The position numbers and the translations under genes were made by a program. A stretch of 64,000 nucleotides of DNA, from NCBI RefSeq assembly GCF_014649115.1, contig NZ_BMSK01000005.1, positions 248,001 to 312,000 on the forward strand, in the 5' to 3' direction. The stretch's first letter is position 1, and the number at the start of each line of letters is the position of its first letter. Under the pieces are notes generated by a model. It worked only from the letters and a program-made list of their open reading frames with translations, searched no databases and was not told where the DNA came from. The DNA is from Streptomyces eurythermus (lineage in GTDB: Bacteria; Actinomycetota; Actinomycetes; Streptomycetales; Streptomycetaceae). Positions 52,899-62,430 of the stretch are shown here, in pieces.

Positions 52899-54011
52899 CT
52901 ACCGGTCGTCCGGGGTGCGTGGCGGGCTGACCGTCGTGCGCGGGGACCGCCGCTGGGAGGAGGTACGCACGATCAGCTCGGTCGGTATCACCTGCTCGAC
53001 CGGCTGCTCGGACTCGACGCCCTCGATCGCGTCGATGAGCAGCTGGACGACGGCGGTGCCGATGCGGCGTGGCTTCAGCGACAGCGTGGTGACGGGCGGC
53101 TCGGTGCTGGCGTACATGGTCGACTCGCTGCAGCACACCAGCAGCAGGTCGTCGGGGACGCGCAGGCCGTAGCGGCGGGCGGCGGCGAGCAGATCGGTGC
53201 CGTTGGGGTCGAACAGCCCGTAGACCGCGTCGGGCCGGTCGGGGCGGGCGAGCAGCCGGTCGGCGGCGACGGCGCCCGCGCACGGGTCGTGCGCCGGGTA
53301 CGCCTCGTAGACCGGGTCCTGGCCGACCCGTTCGCACCAGCGCAGGTACGCGGTGGTGGACAGATGGGTGTAGGTGTCCGTCGAGGTGCCCGTGAGCAGG
53401 CCGATGCGGCGGGCGCCGGCGTCGGCGAGATGGTCGAGGATGCCGAGTACGGCGGCCTCGTGGTCGTTGTCGACCCAGGCGGTGACGGGGAGGGAGCCGG
53501 CCGGGCGGCCGTCGGAGACGACCGGCAGTCCCTGCCGGACGAGCTCGCTGACCACCGGATCCTGGTCGGAGGGGTCGATGACGACCGTGCCGTCCAGGGC
53601 CACGTTGGACCAGACGTCGTGGCGGGAGGTCGCGGGCAGGATGACCAGGGCGTAGCCGCGGGCGAGCGCGGCCGAGGTGGCGGCCCGGGCCATCTCCGCG
53701 AAGTACGCGAACTCCGTGAAGGTGAAAGGTTCATCCCCGTAGGTCGTCACGGTCAGGCCGATCAGGCCCGACTTGCCCGTACGGAGGGTCCGGGCGGCGG
53801 CCGAGGGCCGGTACCCGAGTCGGTCGGCGACCTCGCGGACGTGGCGCCGGGTGGCATCCGGGAGCCGGCCCTTGCCGTTGAGGGCGTCGGACACGGTCGT
53901 GATGGAGACCCCGGCGGCGGCGGCGACGTCTCTGATGCCCGCCCGGCCCGGCCGACTGCCTCGACGTGAGGTTTCCGCGCGGCTCACCTGGTGCTTCCCT
54001 GCTGCTGTCAT
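52899..54011 (-). CDS. LacI-family transcriptional regulator
   Basis: A 370-residue LacI/GalR repressor. A basic N-terminal extension of ~28 residues precedes the HTH (AGIRDVAAAAGVSITTVSDALNGKGRLPDATRRHVREVADRLGYRPSAAARTLRTGKSGLIGL), then a periplasmic-binding-like ligand domain. It represses a sugar- or metabolite-responsive set not shown here; the nearest divergent gene is the HisC-type aminotransferase ~450 bases away. Start at ATG 54011. Confidence 0.87.
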   Translation of the reverse strand: MTAAGKHQVSRAETSRRGSRPGRAGIRDVAAAAGVSITTVSDALNGKGRLPDATRRHVREVADRLGYRPSAAARTLRTGKSGLIGLTVTTYGDEPFTFTEFAYFAEMARAATSAALARGYALVILPATSRHDVWSNVALDGTVVIDPSDQDPVVSELVRQGLPVVSDGRPAGSLPVTAWVDNDHEAAVLGILDHLADAGARRIGLLTGTSTDTYTHLSTTAYLRWCERVGQDPVYEAYPAHDPCAGAVAADRLLARPDRPDAVYGLFDPNGTDLLAAARRYGLRVPDDLLLVCCSESTMYASTEPPVTTLSLKPRRIGTAVVQLLIDAIEGVESEQPVEQVIPTELIVRTSSQRRSPRTTVSPPRTPDDR

Positions 54012-54464
54012 GGCGAGCCGATAGTAGGGCTCATGCGGCGGGGTGGTGCGGCCGCATATGCCCACCTTGGGAGGCACGTTTCTGCATGGCCATATGGCGT
54101 CAAGTGCCTTAGAAACAAAGGCGGTTGTCGGGTTACAGGGTAAGACGCGATGTGCCGAGGCGCACGGACCTGCCAAGCGTCCGATGTTTCGAAGAGGTCT
54201 CAACTCACCTGCACGGGCGACGCGCGCCAGGGCGCAAGCCACCGGCGCGTAGATATATGTACGGCGCGCCCCCCGAAACACACGCCTTCGTGCGGTGACG
54301 CCCCCGATGCCGGCCGAGCCGCATGATCGGCGCCTTCCCCGGGGCCCGGGGTCATGGGTCCGGCAGTGCCGGGCCTGTACTCAGCCGGGCCGAATCCTCT
54401 TATGGTGATGAGTATTGGAAGCCGGCGCGTCGACGGTCCGCCGGTGATCGCGAGGAGGACTGCG

Positions 54465-55544
54465 GTGAGCGAGACAAGCCCCAAGCTGCGCGCCGAGCTG
54501 GAGGGTATCCCCACCTACAAGCCGGGCAAGCCGGCCGCGGCCGGCGGCCCGGTCGCCTACAAGCTGTCCTCCAACGAGAACCCGTACCCGCCGCTGCCGG
54601 GCGTGCTGGAGACCGTGACCGCCGCGGCCTGCGACATCAACCGCTACCCGGACATGTCCGGCGCCGGGCTGATGAACGAGCTGTCCGACCGCTTCGGTGT
54701 GCCGCTGTCCCACCTGGCGACCGGGACCGGCTCGGTGGGGGTCGCCCAGCAGCTGATCCAGGCCACCAGCGGTCCCGGCGACGAGGTGATCTACGCCTGG
54801 CGGTCGTTCGAGGCGTACCCGATCATCACGCAGATCAGCGGCGCCCGGTCGGTCCAGGTGCCGCTGACGCCGGGCGATGTGCACGACCTGGACGCGATGG
54901 CGGACGCGATCACCGACCGGACGCGGCTGATCTTCGTGTGCAACCCCAACAACCCGACCGGCACGGTGGTGCGACGGGCCGAGCTGGAACGGTTCCTCGA
55001 CCGGGTGCCCGGGGATGTGCTGGTGGTGCTGGACGAGGCCTACCGGGAGTTCATCCGCGACCCCGAGGTGCCCGACGGTGTGGAGCTGTACCGGGAGCGG
55101 CCCAATGTCTGTGTGCTGCGGACCTTCTCCAAGGCCTACGGGCTGGCCGGGCTGCGGATCGGTTTCGCGATCGCCCATGAGCCGGTGGCGGCGGCCCTGC
55201 GCAAGACGGCGGTGCCGTTCGGGGTGAGCCAGCTGGCACAGGAGGCGGCGATCGCCTCGCTGCGGGCCGAGGACGAGCTGCTGGGCCGGGTCGGCTCGCT
55301 GGTGTGTGAGCGCACGCGCGTGGTCGACGCGCTGCGGGGCCAGGGCTGGACGGTCCCGGAGACGCAGGCCAACTTCGTGTGGCTGCGGCTGGGGGAGCGC
55401 ACCGTCGCGTTCGCGCAGGCCTGCGAGGAGCACGGGGTGGTGGTCCGGCCGTTCCCGGGCGAGGGTGTGCGCGTGACGGTCGGCGAGGCCGAGGCGAACG
55501 ACATCTTCCTGAAGGTGGCGGAGGCGTTCCCCAAGGAGCGGTGA
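54465..55544 (+). CDS. HisC-type histidinol-phosphate aminotransferase
   Basis: A 359-residue fold-type I PLP aminotransferase, with [67 protein letters not shown] and the cofactor lysine in [16 protein letters not shown]. It could be the histidine-pathway HisC or the related aromatic/phenylalanine aminotransferase; a second hisC in the his operon elsewhere is common in Streptomyces, so the substrate is uncertain. The GTG at 54465 has a GAGGAGG site. The 453-base gap upstream to lacI holds a GCCATATGGC palindrome (54089-54098) and otherwise nothing I can name. Confidence 0.85.
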   Translation: MSETSPKLRAELEGIPTYKPGKPAAAGGPVAYKLSSNENPYPPLPGVLETVTAAACDINRYPDMSGAGLMNELSDRFGVPLSHLATGTGSVGVAQQLIQATSGPGDEVIYAWRSFEAYPIITQISGARSVQVPLTPGDVHDLDAMADAITDRTRLIFVCNPNNPTGTVVRRAELERFLDRVPGDVLVVLDEAYREFIRDPEVPDGVELYRERPNVCVLRTFSKAYGLAGLRIGFAIAHEPVAAALRKTAVPFGVSQLAQEAAIASLRAEDELLGRVGSLVCERTRVVDALRGQGWTVPETQANFVWLRLGERTVAFAQACEEHGVVVRPFPGEGVRVTVGEAEANDIFLKVAEAFPKER

Positions 55545-55607
55545 CTCGGCGGTGGCGCCCGGTGCCGTGGGAGCTGTGGCTCCCCGGTGGCGCGGGAACG
55601 CCGTGAG

Positions 55608-55636
55608 GGACTGTGATCCCGTGGCGGGATCAGTCC
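55608..55636 (+). terminator. Hairpin terminating hisC
   Basis: GATCCC (55615-55620) and GGGATC (55626-55631) with outer GGACT/AGTCC (55608-55612, 55632-55636) form an imperfect stem that overlaps the stop of the convergent gene. A smaller hairpin at 55569-55584 may add to it. Confidence 0.5.
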
Positions 55637-56007
55637 TCGATCAGTTCCAGACGGATGGGGTCGCCGGCTCGTACGGTCGCCAGGAGGCCGGCGTCCCCGT
55701 CCAGGCTGCCGAGGATGTTGCACGGGCTCGCGAGGCGGCACTCCCCGTCGTGCGAGATCGGCGTGGGTCCGTAGGGGAGGGCGAGGGCGTTGCCCTCCGT
55801 CCAGAAGGCGACCGTGCCCGGCTCCACGACCTGACGGGCGTCCGTTTCACGTGAAACAGAGACGCCTGTGTCGAAATACACCTCCTCACCCCATGTACTC
55901 GCGGTCGAGGCGAGGGGCAGTGCCTTGGCGAGGGCCTGCACGGTCGGGGTGCTTGCGTCGAGGCTCGCGGTGATGCTGCCCGCGGGCCAGGAAATGCGTA
56001 TCTGCAT
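55630..56007 (-). CDS. Cyclophilin-like fold (PF04126-type) protein
   Basis: A 125-residue protein with IRISWPAGSITASLDASTPTVQALAKALPLASTASTWGEEVYFDTG and ALPYGPTPISHDGECRLASPCNILGSLDGD, the conserved pattern of the TM1367/PF04126 cyclophilin-like family, whose biochemical role is not known. It contains a parS site read as VSRET. The ATG at 56007 is a probable start; a TTG at 56016 would add three residues. Confidence 0.8.
   Translation of the reverse strand: MQIRISWPAGSITASLDASTPTVQALAKALPLASTASTWGEEVYFDTGVSVSRETDARQVVEPGTVAFWTEGNALALPYGPTPISHDGECRLASPCNILGSLDGDAGLLATVRAGDPIRLELIED
55844..55857. promoter_or_regulatory. parS: parS site in cyclophilin-like gene
   Basis: Perfect GTTTCACGTGAAAC, coding for Val-Ser-Arg-Glu-Thr on the minus strand. 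Confidence 0.95.
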
Positions 56008-56118
56008 GGCGCGCAATTCAACAAGATGTTGAAGTCACTGCCAAGGTCTTGACGCCACGGCGATAGGGGGGACCCCCCTGGTTCGGCCGAAAATCAGTGC
56101 GTCATAATGGCTTGTGAA

Positions 56119-56134
56119 TGTGAACGCGTTCACA
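56119..56134. promoter_or_regulatory. Rex operator upstream of cydA
   Basis: TGTGAACGCGTTCACA, a perfect match to the Rex (redox-sensing NADH/NAD repressor) operator described in S. coelicolor. It lies 84 bases before the cydA start and so should repress cytochrome bd synthesis at high oxygen. Confidence 0.9.
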
Positions 56135-56217
56135 AGCGCGTCCCGTTTGCTCCTGTATGAGGGCAACAAACAGGGGCAAACCGCCGCTGACCACGCCGTA
56201 GTAAGGAGAGTGACGAC

Positions 56218-57726
56218 GTGGACCTGGCTTTGGCGCCGGAGACACTGGCGCGCTGGCAGTTCGGCATCACCACCGTCTACCACTTCCTGTTCGTTCCGTT
56301 GACGATCTCCCTGGCCGCGCTCACGGCCGGGCTGCAGACGGCCTGGGTGCGCACGGAGAAGGAGAAGTACCTCAGAGCGACCAAGTTCTGGGGCAAGCTC
56401 TTCCTGATCAACATCGCCATGGGCGTGGTCACCGGCATCGTGCAGGAGTTCCAGTTCGGCATGAACTGGTCGGACTACTCGCGCTTCGTCGGTGACATCT
56501 TCGGCGCCCCGCTCGCCTTCGAGGCGCTCATCGCGTTCTTCTTCGAGTCCACGTTCATCGGCCTGTGGATCTTCGGCTGGGACAAGCTCCCGAAGAAGAT
56601 CCACCTGGCCTGCATCTGGATGGTCTCGATCGGCACGATCCTGTCGGCGTACTTCATCCTCGCGGCCAACTCCTGGATGCAGCACCCGGTCGGCTACAAG
56701 ATCGACAAGGCGAGGGGCCGGGCCGAGCTGACCGACTTCTGGGCCGTGCTGACCCAGAACACCGCCCTCACCCAGGCCTTCCACACGCTCTCTGCGGCCT
56801 TCCTGACCGGCGGCGCCTTCATGGTGGGCATATCCGCCTACCACCTGGCCCGCAAGAAGCACATCCGCGCGATGAAGACCTCGCTGCGGCTCGGTCTGAT
56901 CACCGTGGTCATCGCCGGTCTGCTCACCGCGATCAGCGGCGACACCCTCGGCAAGGTGATGTTCAAGCAGCAGCCGATGAAGATGGCCGCCGCCGAGGCG
57001 CTGTGGGACGGCCAGAAGCCCGCGCCGTTCTCGATCTTCGCCTACGGCGACGTGGAGAAGGGTCACAACAGCGTGGCCATCGAGATCCCGGGCCTGCTCT
57101 CCTTCCTCGCCGACGACAACTTCACCTCGTACGTCCCCGGCATCAACGACGTCAACAAGTCCGAGCAGCAGAAGTTCGGGCCCGGCGACTACCGGCCCAA
57201 CATCCCGGTGGCCTTCTGGGGCTTCCGCTGGATGATCGGCTTCGGCATGGCCTCCTTCGCCATCGGGCTGGCCGGACTCTGGCTGACCCGCAAGAAGTTC
57301 ATGCTGCCGCAGCACCTCAGGGTCGGTGAGGACGAGGTGCCGCACCTGGTGCTGTTCAAGAAGCAGGCGCTCGGTCCGAAGCTCACCCCTTGGTACTGGC
57401 GCATCGCGACCTGGACGATGGCCTTCCCGCTGATCGCCAACTCCTGGGGCTGGATCTTCACCGAGATGGGCCGCCAGCCGTGGGTCGTCTACGGCGTCCT
57501 GCAGACCCGGGACGCGGTCTCCCCCGGTGTCTCCCAGGGCGAGGTCATCACCTCGATGGCCGTGTTCACCGCGCTGTACGCGATCCTCGCCGTGATCGAG
57601 GTCAAGCTGCTCGCGAAGTACGTCAAGGCCGGCCCGCCCGAACTCACCGAGGCCGACCTCAACCCGCCCACGAAGATCGGCGGCGACACCCGTGACGCCG
57701 ACAAGCCGATGGCCTTCTCGTACTAG
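56218..57726 (+). CDS. cydA: Cytochrome bd ubiquinol/menaquinol oxidase subunit I
   Basis: A 502-residue membrane subunit holding the three haems of cytochrome bd, which reduces O2 at low oxygen. Features include the early RWQFGITTVYHFLFVPLTISLAAL, the haem ligand histidines in that segment (His ~19 and His ~190), and the Q-loop around EIPGLLSFLADDNFTSYVPGINDV. The GTG start follows AAGGAGAG. First gene of cydAB-cydCD, under Rex control. Confidence 0.95.
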   Translation: MDLALAPETLARWQFGITTVYHFLFVPLTISLAALTAGLQTAWVRTEKEKYLRATKFWGKLFLINIAMGVVTGIVQEFQFGMNWSDYSRFVGDIFGAPLAFEALIAFFFESTFIGLWIFGWDKLPKKIHLACIWMVSIGTILSAYFILAANSWMQHPVGYKIDKARGRAELTDFWAVLTQNTALTQAFHTLSAAFLTGGAFMVGISAYHLARKKHIRAMKTSLRLGLITVVIAGLLTAISGDTLGKVMFKQQPMKMAAAEALWDGQKPAPFSIFAYGDVEKGHNSVAIEIPGLLSFLADDNFTSYVPGINDVNKSEQQKFGPGDYRPNIPVAFWGFRWMIGFGMASFAIGLAGLWLTRKKFMLPQHLRVGEDEVPHLVLFKKQALGPKLTPWYWRIATWTMAFPLIANSWGWIFTEMGRQPWVVYGVLQTRDAVSPGVSQGEVITSMAVFTALYAILAVIEVKLLAKYVKAGPPELTEADLNPPTKIGGDTRDADKPMAFSY

Positions 57727-57741
57727 GCCGGGGGAACAGTC

Positions 57742-58749
57742 ATGGAACTTCACGACGTCTGGTTCGTCCTGATCGCCGTCCTGTGGACCGGCTACTTCTT
57801 CCTGGAGGGCTTCGACTTCGGAGTCGGTGTCCTCACCAAGCTGCTGGCCCGGGACCGAGCCGAGCGCCGGGTGCTGATCAACACCATCGGCCCGGTCTGG
57901 GACGGCAACGAGGTGTGGCTGCTCACCGCGGGCGGCGCGACCTTCGCCGCCTTCCCCGAGTGGTACGCCACCCTCTTCTCCGGCTTCTACCTGCCGCTGC
58001 TGCTCATCCTGGTCTGCCTGATCGTCCGGGGCGTCGCCTTCGAGTACCGGGTCAAGCGGCCCGAGGAGAACTGGCAGCGCAACTGGGAGACGGCGATCTT
58101 CTGGTGCTCGCTCCTTCCGGCGTTCCTGTGGGGCGTGGCCTTCGGGAACATCGTGCGGGGCGTGAAGATCGACCAGCACTTCGAGTATGTCGGCGACGTC
58201 TGGGATCTGCTCAACCCCTACGCCCTGCTCGGCGGCCTGGTGACGCTCACGCTGTTCACCTTCCACGGGGCGGTCTTCACCGCGCTCAAGACCGTCGGCG
58301 ACATCCGGGTGCGGGCGCGGAAGCTGGCCCGGCGGGTCGGCCTGGTGGCGACCCTCGTGGCGCTGGCCTTCCTGCTGTGGACACAGGCCGACAGCGGTGA
58401 CGGCAAGAGCCTGGTCGCCGTGATCGTGGCCGTCGCCGCCCTGGTCGCCGCGCTGGTGGCCAATCAGGCCGGACGGGAGGGCTGGGCGTTCGCGCTGTCC
58501 GGGGTCACCATCGTGGCCGCCGTGGCGGTGCTCTTCCTCTCGCTCTTCCCGAACGTCATGCCGTCCACCCTGAACGGGGACTGGAGCCTGACGGTCACCA
58601 ACGCCTCGTCGAGCCCCTACACCCTCAAGATCATGACGTGGCTGGCGGCGATCGCCACCCCGCTCGTCGTGCTCTACCAGGGCTGGACCTACTGGGTGTT
58701 CCGCAAGCGGATCGGGACGCAGCACATCGCTCCCGACGCCGCTCACTGA
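57742..58749 (+). CDS. cydB: Cytochrome bd oxidase subunit II
   Basis: A 335-residue multi-helix partner of CydA, stabilising the haem site and giving a proton path. It shows VLWTGYFFLEGFDFGVGVL, TIGPVWDGNEVWLLTAGGATFAAFPEWYA and GLVTLTLFTFHGAVFTALKT, all typical of CydB. It begins 15 bases after cydA. Confidence 0.95.
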   Translation: MELHDVWFVLIAVLWTGYFFLEGFDFGVGVLTKLLARDRAERRVLINTIGPVWDGNEVWLLTAGGATFAAFPEWYATLFSGFYLPLLLILVCLIVRGVAFEYRVKRPEENWQRNWETAIFWCSLLPAFLWGVAFGNIVRGVKIDQHFEYVGDVWDLLNPYALLGGLVTLTLFTFHGAVFTALKTVGDIRVRARKLARRVGLVATLVALAFLLWTQADSGDGKSLVAVIVAVAALVAALVANQAGREGWAFALSGVTIVAAVAVLFLSLFPNVMPSTLNGDWSLTVTNASSSPYTLKIMTWLAAIATPLVVLYQGWTYWVFRKRIGTQHIAPDAAH

Positions 58750-58791
58750 GTCCGCCGGGGGTGTGTTTCACGTGAAACACACCCTCTGGAC
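58750..58791 (+). terminator. Hairpin enclosing parS after cydB
   Basis: Thirteen perfect pairs (58759-58771 with 58772-58784) centred on parS, with outer GTCC/GGAC. It is in the 59-base gap between cydB and cydCD and could attenuate the second half of the operon. Confidence 0.6.
58765..58778. promoter_or_regulatory. parS: parS site between cydB and cydCD
   Basis: Perfect GTTTCACGTGAAAC at the centre of a hairpin. Confidence 0.95.
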
Positions 58792-58801
58792 CGAAGGGCA
58801 T

Positions 58802-58815
58802 GTTTCACGTGAAAC
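58802..58815. promoter_or_regulatory. parS: parS site covering the cydCD start
   Basis: Perfect GTTTCACGTGAAAC, 37 bases from the previous copy and overlapping the translation start. Confidence 0.95.
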
Positions 58816-61800
58816 CAATCGACCCACGCCTACTGCGGTACGCCCGTGCCACCCGTCTCTTCCTCGTGGCCGTCGTCGGCCTGGGGGCCGTGGGAGCCGG
58901 GCTGGTCATCGCTCAGGCGATGCTCGTCGCCGAGATCGTCGTCGGCGCGTTCCAGCACGGTCAGTCGGCGGCCGGCCTGCGCACTCCCCTGCTGCTGTTG
59001 GCGGCCGTGGCGGTCGGGCGGTCGTTGGTCGCGTGGCTCACCGAACTCGCGGCGCACCGGGCCGGCGCGGCGGTGAAGTCGGAGCTGCGCGGGCGGCTGC
59101 TGGACCGGGCGGCGGCGCTCGGCCCGGGATGGCTGAGCGGGCAGCGGACCGGCTCGCTCGTGACCCTGGCCACGCGCGGGGTCGACGCCCTGGACGACTA
59201 CTTCTCGCGCTATCTCCCGCAGCTGGGGCTGGCCGTGGTCGTGCCGGTGGCGGTGCTGGCCCGGATCGTCACGGAGGACTGGGTGTCGGCGGCGATCATC
59301 GTCGGCACCCTGCCGCTGATTCCGCTGTTCATGATGCTGATCGGCTGGGCGACCCAGTCCCGGATGGACCGTCAGTGGCGGCTGCTGTCCCGGCTGTCCG
59401 GCCACTTCCTGGACGTGGTCGCGGGGCTGCCGACGCTGAAGGTGTTCGGCCGGGCCAAGGCCCAGGCCGAGTCCATCCGGCGGATCACCGGGGAGTACCG
59501 GCAGGCCACGCTGCGCACCCTGCGGATCGCCTTTCTCTCCTCCTTCGCGCTGGAGCTGCTGGCCACGCTGTCCGTCGCGCTGGTCGCCGTGACGATCGGG
59601 ATGCGGCTCGTCCACGGGGACATGGACCTGTACACCGGGCTGGTGATCCTGGTGCTGGCGCCCGAGGCGTATCTGCCGCTGCGGCAGGTGGGGACGCAGT
59701 ACCACGCGGCGGCGGAGGGGCTTGCCGCCGCGGAGGAGATCTTCTCCGTGCTGGAGACGCCGGTCCCGGTGTCGGGCACGGGCGCGGTGCCGGCGGGCAC
59801 CGTGGCCTTCGAGGATGTCAGCGTCCGCTATCCCGGGCGCTCGTCGGACGCGGTGACCGGGGTGTCGTTCCGTGTGGAACCCGGTGAGACCGTGGCGCTG
59901 GTCGGACCGAGCGGGGCGGGCAAGTCGACGCTGCTGAGCGTGTTGCTGGGATTCGTACGGCCCACCGGGGGGCGGGTGCGGGTCGGGGGAGCCGATCTCG
60001 CCGGCCTGGACCTGGAGGAGTGGCGGTCGCGGATCGCATGGGTGCCCCAGCGGCCGCACCTGTACGCCGGGACCATCGCGGAGAACGTGCGGCTGGCCCG
60101 GCCCGGGGCCGATGACGGTGCCGTGCGGCGGGCGCTGCGGGACGCGGGCGCGTGGGAGTTCGTGGCGGCGCTGCCGGACGGGGTCGACACCGTGCTCGGA
60201 GAGGACGGGGCCGGGCTGTCGGCGGGGCAGCGGCAGCGGCTCGCGCTGGCCCGGGCGTTTCTCGCGGACCGGCCCGTGCTGTTGCTGGACGAGCCGACGG
60301 CCGCGCTGGACGGTGTGACCGAGGGGGACGTCGTGGCGGCGGTGCGGAGGCTGGCCGCCGGGCGGACCGTGCTTCTGGTCGTGCACCGGCCCGCGTTGCT
60401 GGGGGTGGCCGACAGGGTCGTACGGCTGGATGGTGCGGATATCGCGAAGTCCTCGGTGGATGGCCGGACTCCCAGGGGGCTCCGGCTCCTGGACTCCCGT
60501 CCTCGCCCACTCGGTGGTCCGGAGGACGGACCGGCGGAGTCGTCGCTCGGGCTGCCGGAGGGCGGGCTTGGGGGAGATCGGCTCGGTGGGCCGGAGGACG
60601 AACCGATGGACGGCGGTGCCGGTCCGCGGGGGCGGAGTGTCCTGGCGCGGGTTCGCGCCCTGGGCGGCGGGGCCCGGGGGCGGCTGGCCGGGGCCCTGGT
60701 GCTGGGGAGTCTGGCGCTGGGGAGTGCCGTCGGACTGATGGCGACCTCCGGCTGGCTCATCTCGCGGGCCTCGCAGCAGCCACCGGTGCTGTATCTGATG
60801 GTGGCCGTGACCGCGACCCGTGCCTTCGGTATCGGGCGGGCCGTCTTCCGCTATGCCGAGCGGCTGGTCTCGCACGACGCCGTCCTGCGGATGCTGGCCG
60901 ACACCCGGGTGGCGGTGTACCGGCGCCTGGAACGCCTCGCCCCCGCGGGGCTGCGCGGCACCCGGCGCGGCGATCTGCTCACCCGGCTGGTCGCGGATGT
61001 GGACGCCTTCCAGGACTACTGGCTGCGCTGGCTGCTGCCCGCCGGAGTCGCCGTCGCCGTCTCCGCCGCCTCCGTCGGCTTCACGGCCTGGCTGCTGCCC
61101 GAGGCCGGCGCCGTCCTCGCGGCGGGTCTGCTGGCGGCGGGCGCCGGCGTGCCCCTGCTGACCGCGGCCGTGGCCCGGCGGACCGAGCGGCGGCTGGCGC
61201 CCGCCCGTGGCGTCCTCGCCACCCGGGTGACCGACCTGCTCACCGGCACCGCGGAGCTGACCGTCGCCGGCGCGCTGCCGGCCCGTACGGACGCGGCCCG
61301 GCGAGCGGATCGCACCCTCACCGGGATCGCCGCGCGCGCCGCCGCCGTCACCGGACTCGGGGACGGCCTCACCGCGCTGGTCTCCGGGCTGACCGTCACG
61401 GCCACCGCGCTGTTCGGCGCCCAGGCGGTGGCGGCCGGCCGGCTGGGCGGAGTGGCCATGGCCGTGGTCGTACTGACCCCGCTGGCCGCCTTCGAGGCCG
61501 TCCTGGGGCTGCCGCTCGCCGTGCGGCACCGGCAGCGGGTGCGGCGCAGCGCGGAGCGGGTGTACGAGATCCTGGACGCCGCCGAGCCCGTACGCGAGCC
61601 GGAGCGGCCCCGGCCGGCGCCCGTCACACCGTTCCCGGTGGTCCTCAAGGGCGTGGCCGCCCGGTACGAGGGACAGCGGGGGGAGGCGCTGGCCGGGCTT
61701 GACCTGACGCTGGAGCGGGGGCGCCGGATCGCGGTGGTGGGGGCCTCCGGTTCGGGCAAGACGACCCTCGCGCAGGTGCTGCTGCGGTTCCTGGACCCGC

Positions 61801-62381
61801 GGGCGGGCTCGTACACGCTCGCCGGGGTGGACGCGTGCGCGGTGGCGGGGGACGACGTACGGCGGCTCGTCGGGCTGTGCGCGCAGGACGCGCACCTCTT
61901 CGACAGCTCGGTGCGCGAGAACCTGCTGCTGGCCAGGAAGGACGCGTCCGAGGCGGAGCTGCGCGCGGCGCTGGCCCGGGCCCGGCTGCTGGACTGGGTC
62001 CAGTCGCTGCCCGACGGTCTGGACACGCTCGTCGGCGAGCACGGGGCCCGGCTGTCCGGCGGGCAGCGGCAGCGGCTGGCGCTGGCCCGGGCGCTGCTGG
62101 CCGGCTTCCCGGTGCTGGTCCTGGACGAGCCCGCGGAGCATCTGGACCTGGCGACGGCGGACGCGCTGACCGCCGATCTGCTGGCCGCGACCGAGGGCCG
62201 TACCACGCTGCTGATCACCCACCGGCTGGCGGGGCTCGACGCGGTGGACGAGGTGATCGTGCTCGACGCGGGCCGGGTGGTGCAGCGCGGGCCGTACCGG
62301 CGGCTGCTGGCCGAGGACGGCCCGCTGCGCGAGATGGCCGTGCGGGAGTCCGAGGCGGAGGCGCTGGCGGGAGTGTGCTGA
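58809..62381 (+). CDS. cydCD: CydCD fused ABC exporter for cytochrome bd assembly
   Basis: A 1190-residue fusion of two full ABC half-transporters, CydD-like then CydC-like; in enteric bacteria the heterodimer exports glutathione/cysteine and is needed to assemble cytochrome bd. First unit: six-helix domain and ATPase with GPSGAGKSTLL and LSAGQRQRLALARAF; second: LVGLMATSGWLIS..., GASGSGKTTLA, LSGGQRQRLALARALL. Between them is a ~100-residue low-complexity linker with repeated LGGPED. The GTG at 58809, 10 bases after GAAGGG, is preferred over the ATG at 58800; both lie in parS. Confidence 0.94.
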   Translation: MKPIDPRLLRYARATRLFLVAVVGLGAVGAGLVIAQAMLVAEIVVGAFQHGQSAAGLRTPLLLLAAVAVGRSLVAWLTELAAHRAGAAVKSELRGRLLDRAAALGPGWLSGQRTGSLVTLATRGVDALDDYFSRYLPQLGLAVVVPVAVLARIVTEDWVSAAIIVGTLPLIPLFMMLIGWATQSRMDRQWRLLSRLSGHFLDVVAGLPTLKVFGRAKAQAESIRRITGEYRQATLRTLRIAFLSSFALELLATLSVALVAVTIGMRLVHGDMDLYTGLVILVLAPEAYLPLRQVGTQYHAAAEGLAAAEEIFSVLETPVPVSGTGAVPAGTVAFEDVSVRYPGRSSDAVTGVSFRVEPGETVALVGPSGAGKSTLLSVLLGFVRPTGGRVRVGGADLAGLDLEEWRSRIAWVPQRPHLYAGTIAENVRLARPGADDGAVRRALRDAGAWEFVAALPDGVDTVLGEDGAGLSAGQRQRLALARAFLADRPVLLLDEPTAALDGVTEGDVVAAVRRLAAGRTVLLVVHRPALLGVADRVVRLDGADIAKSSVDGRTPRGLRLLDSRPRPLGGPEDGPAESSLGLPEGGLGGDRLGGPEDEPMDGGAGPRGRSVLARVRALGGGARGRLAGALVLGSLALGSAVGLMATSGWLISRASQQPPVLYLMVAVTATRAFGIGRAVFRYAERLVSHDAVLRMLADTRVAVYRRLERLAPAGLRGTRRGDLLTRLVADVDAFQDYWLRWLLPAGVAVAVSAASVGFTAWLLPEAGAVLAAGLLAAGAGVPLLTAAVARRTERRLAPARGVLATRVTDLLTGTAELTVAGALPARTDAARRADRTLTGIAARAAAVTGLGDGLTALVSGLTVTATALFGAQAVAAGRLGGVAMAVVVLTPLAAFEAVLGLPLAVRHRQRVRRSAERVYEILDAAEPVREPERPRPAPVTPFPVVLKGVAARYEGQRGEALAGLDLTLERGRRIAVVGASGSGKTTLAQVLLRFLDPRAGSYTLAGVDACAVAGDDVRRLVGLCAQDAHLFDSSVRENLLLARKDASEAELRAALARARLLDWVQSLPDGLDTLVGEHGARLSGGQRQRLALARALLAGFPVLVLDEPAEHLDLATADALTADLLAATEGRTTLLITHRLAGLDAVDEVIVLDAGRVVQRGPYRRLLAEDGPLREMAVRESEAEALAGVC

Positions 62382-62430
62382 GGCGTGCCGTCCCGGACGG
62401 GGCGGGCGGCGAGGGGCGGTGGGGCGTCGG

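Noticed and set aside
58830..62222. Long minus-strand frame opposite cydCD
   Set aside because: Antisense shadow of a strongly supported ABC transporter; Gln/Arg/Gly-rich with no domain.
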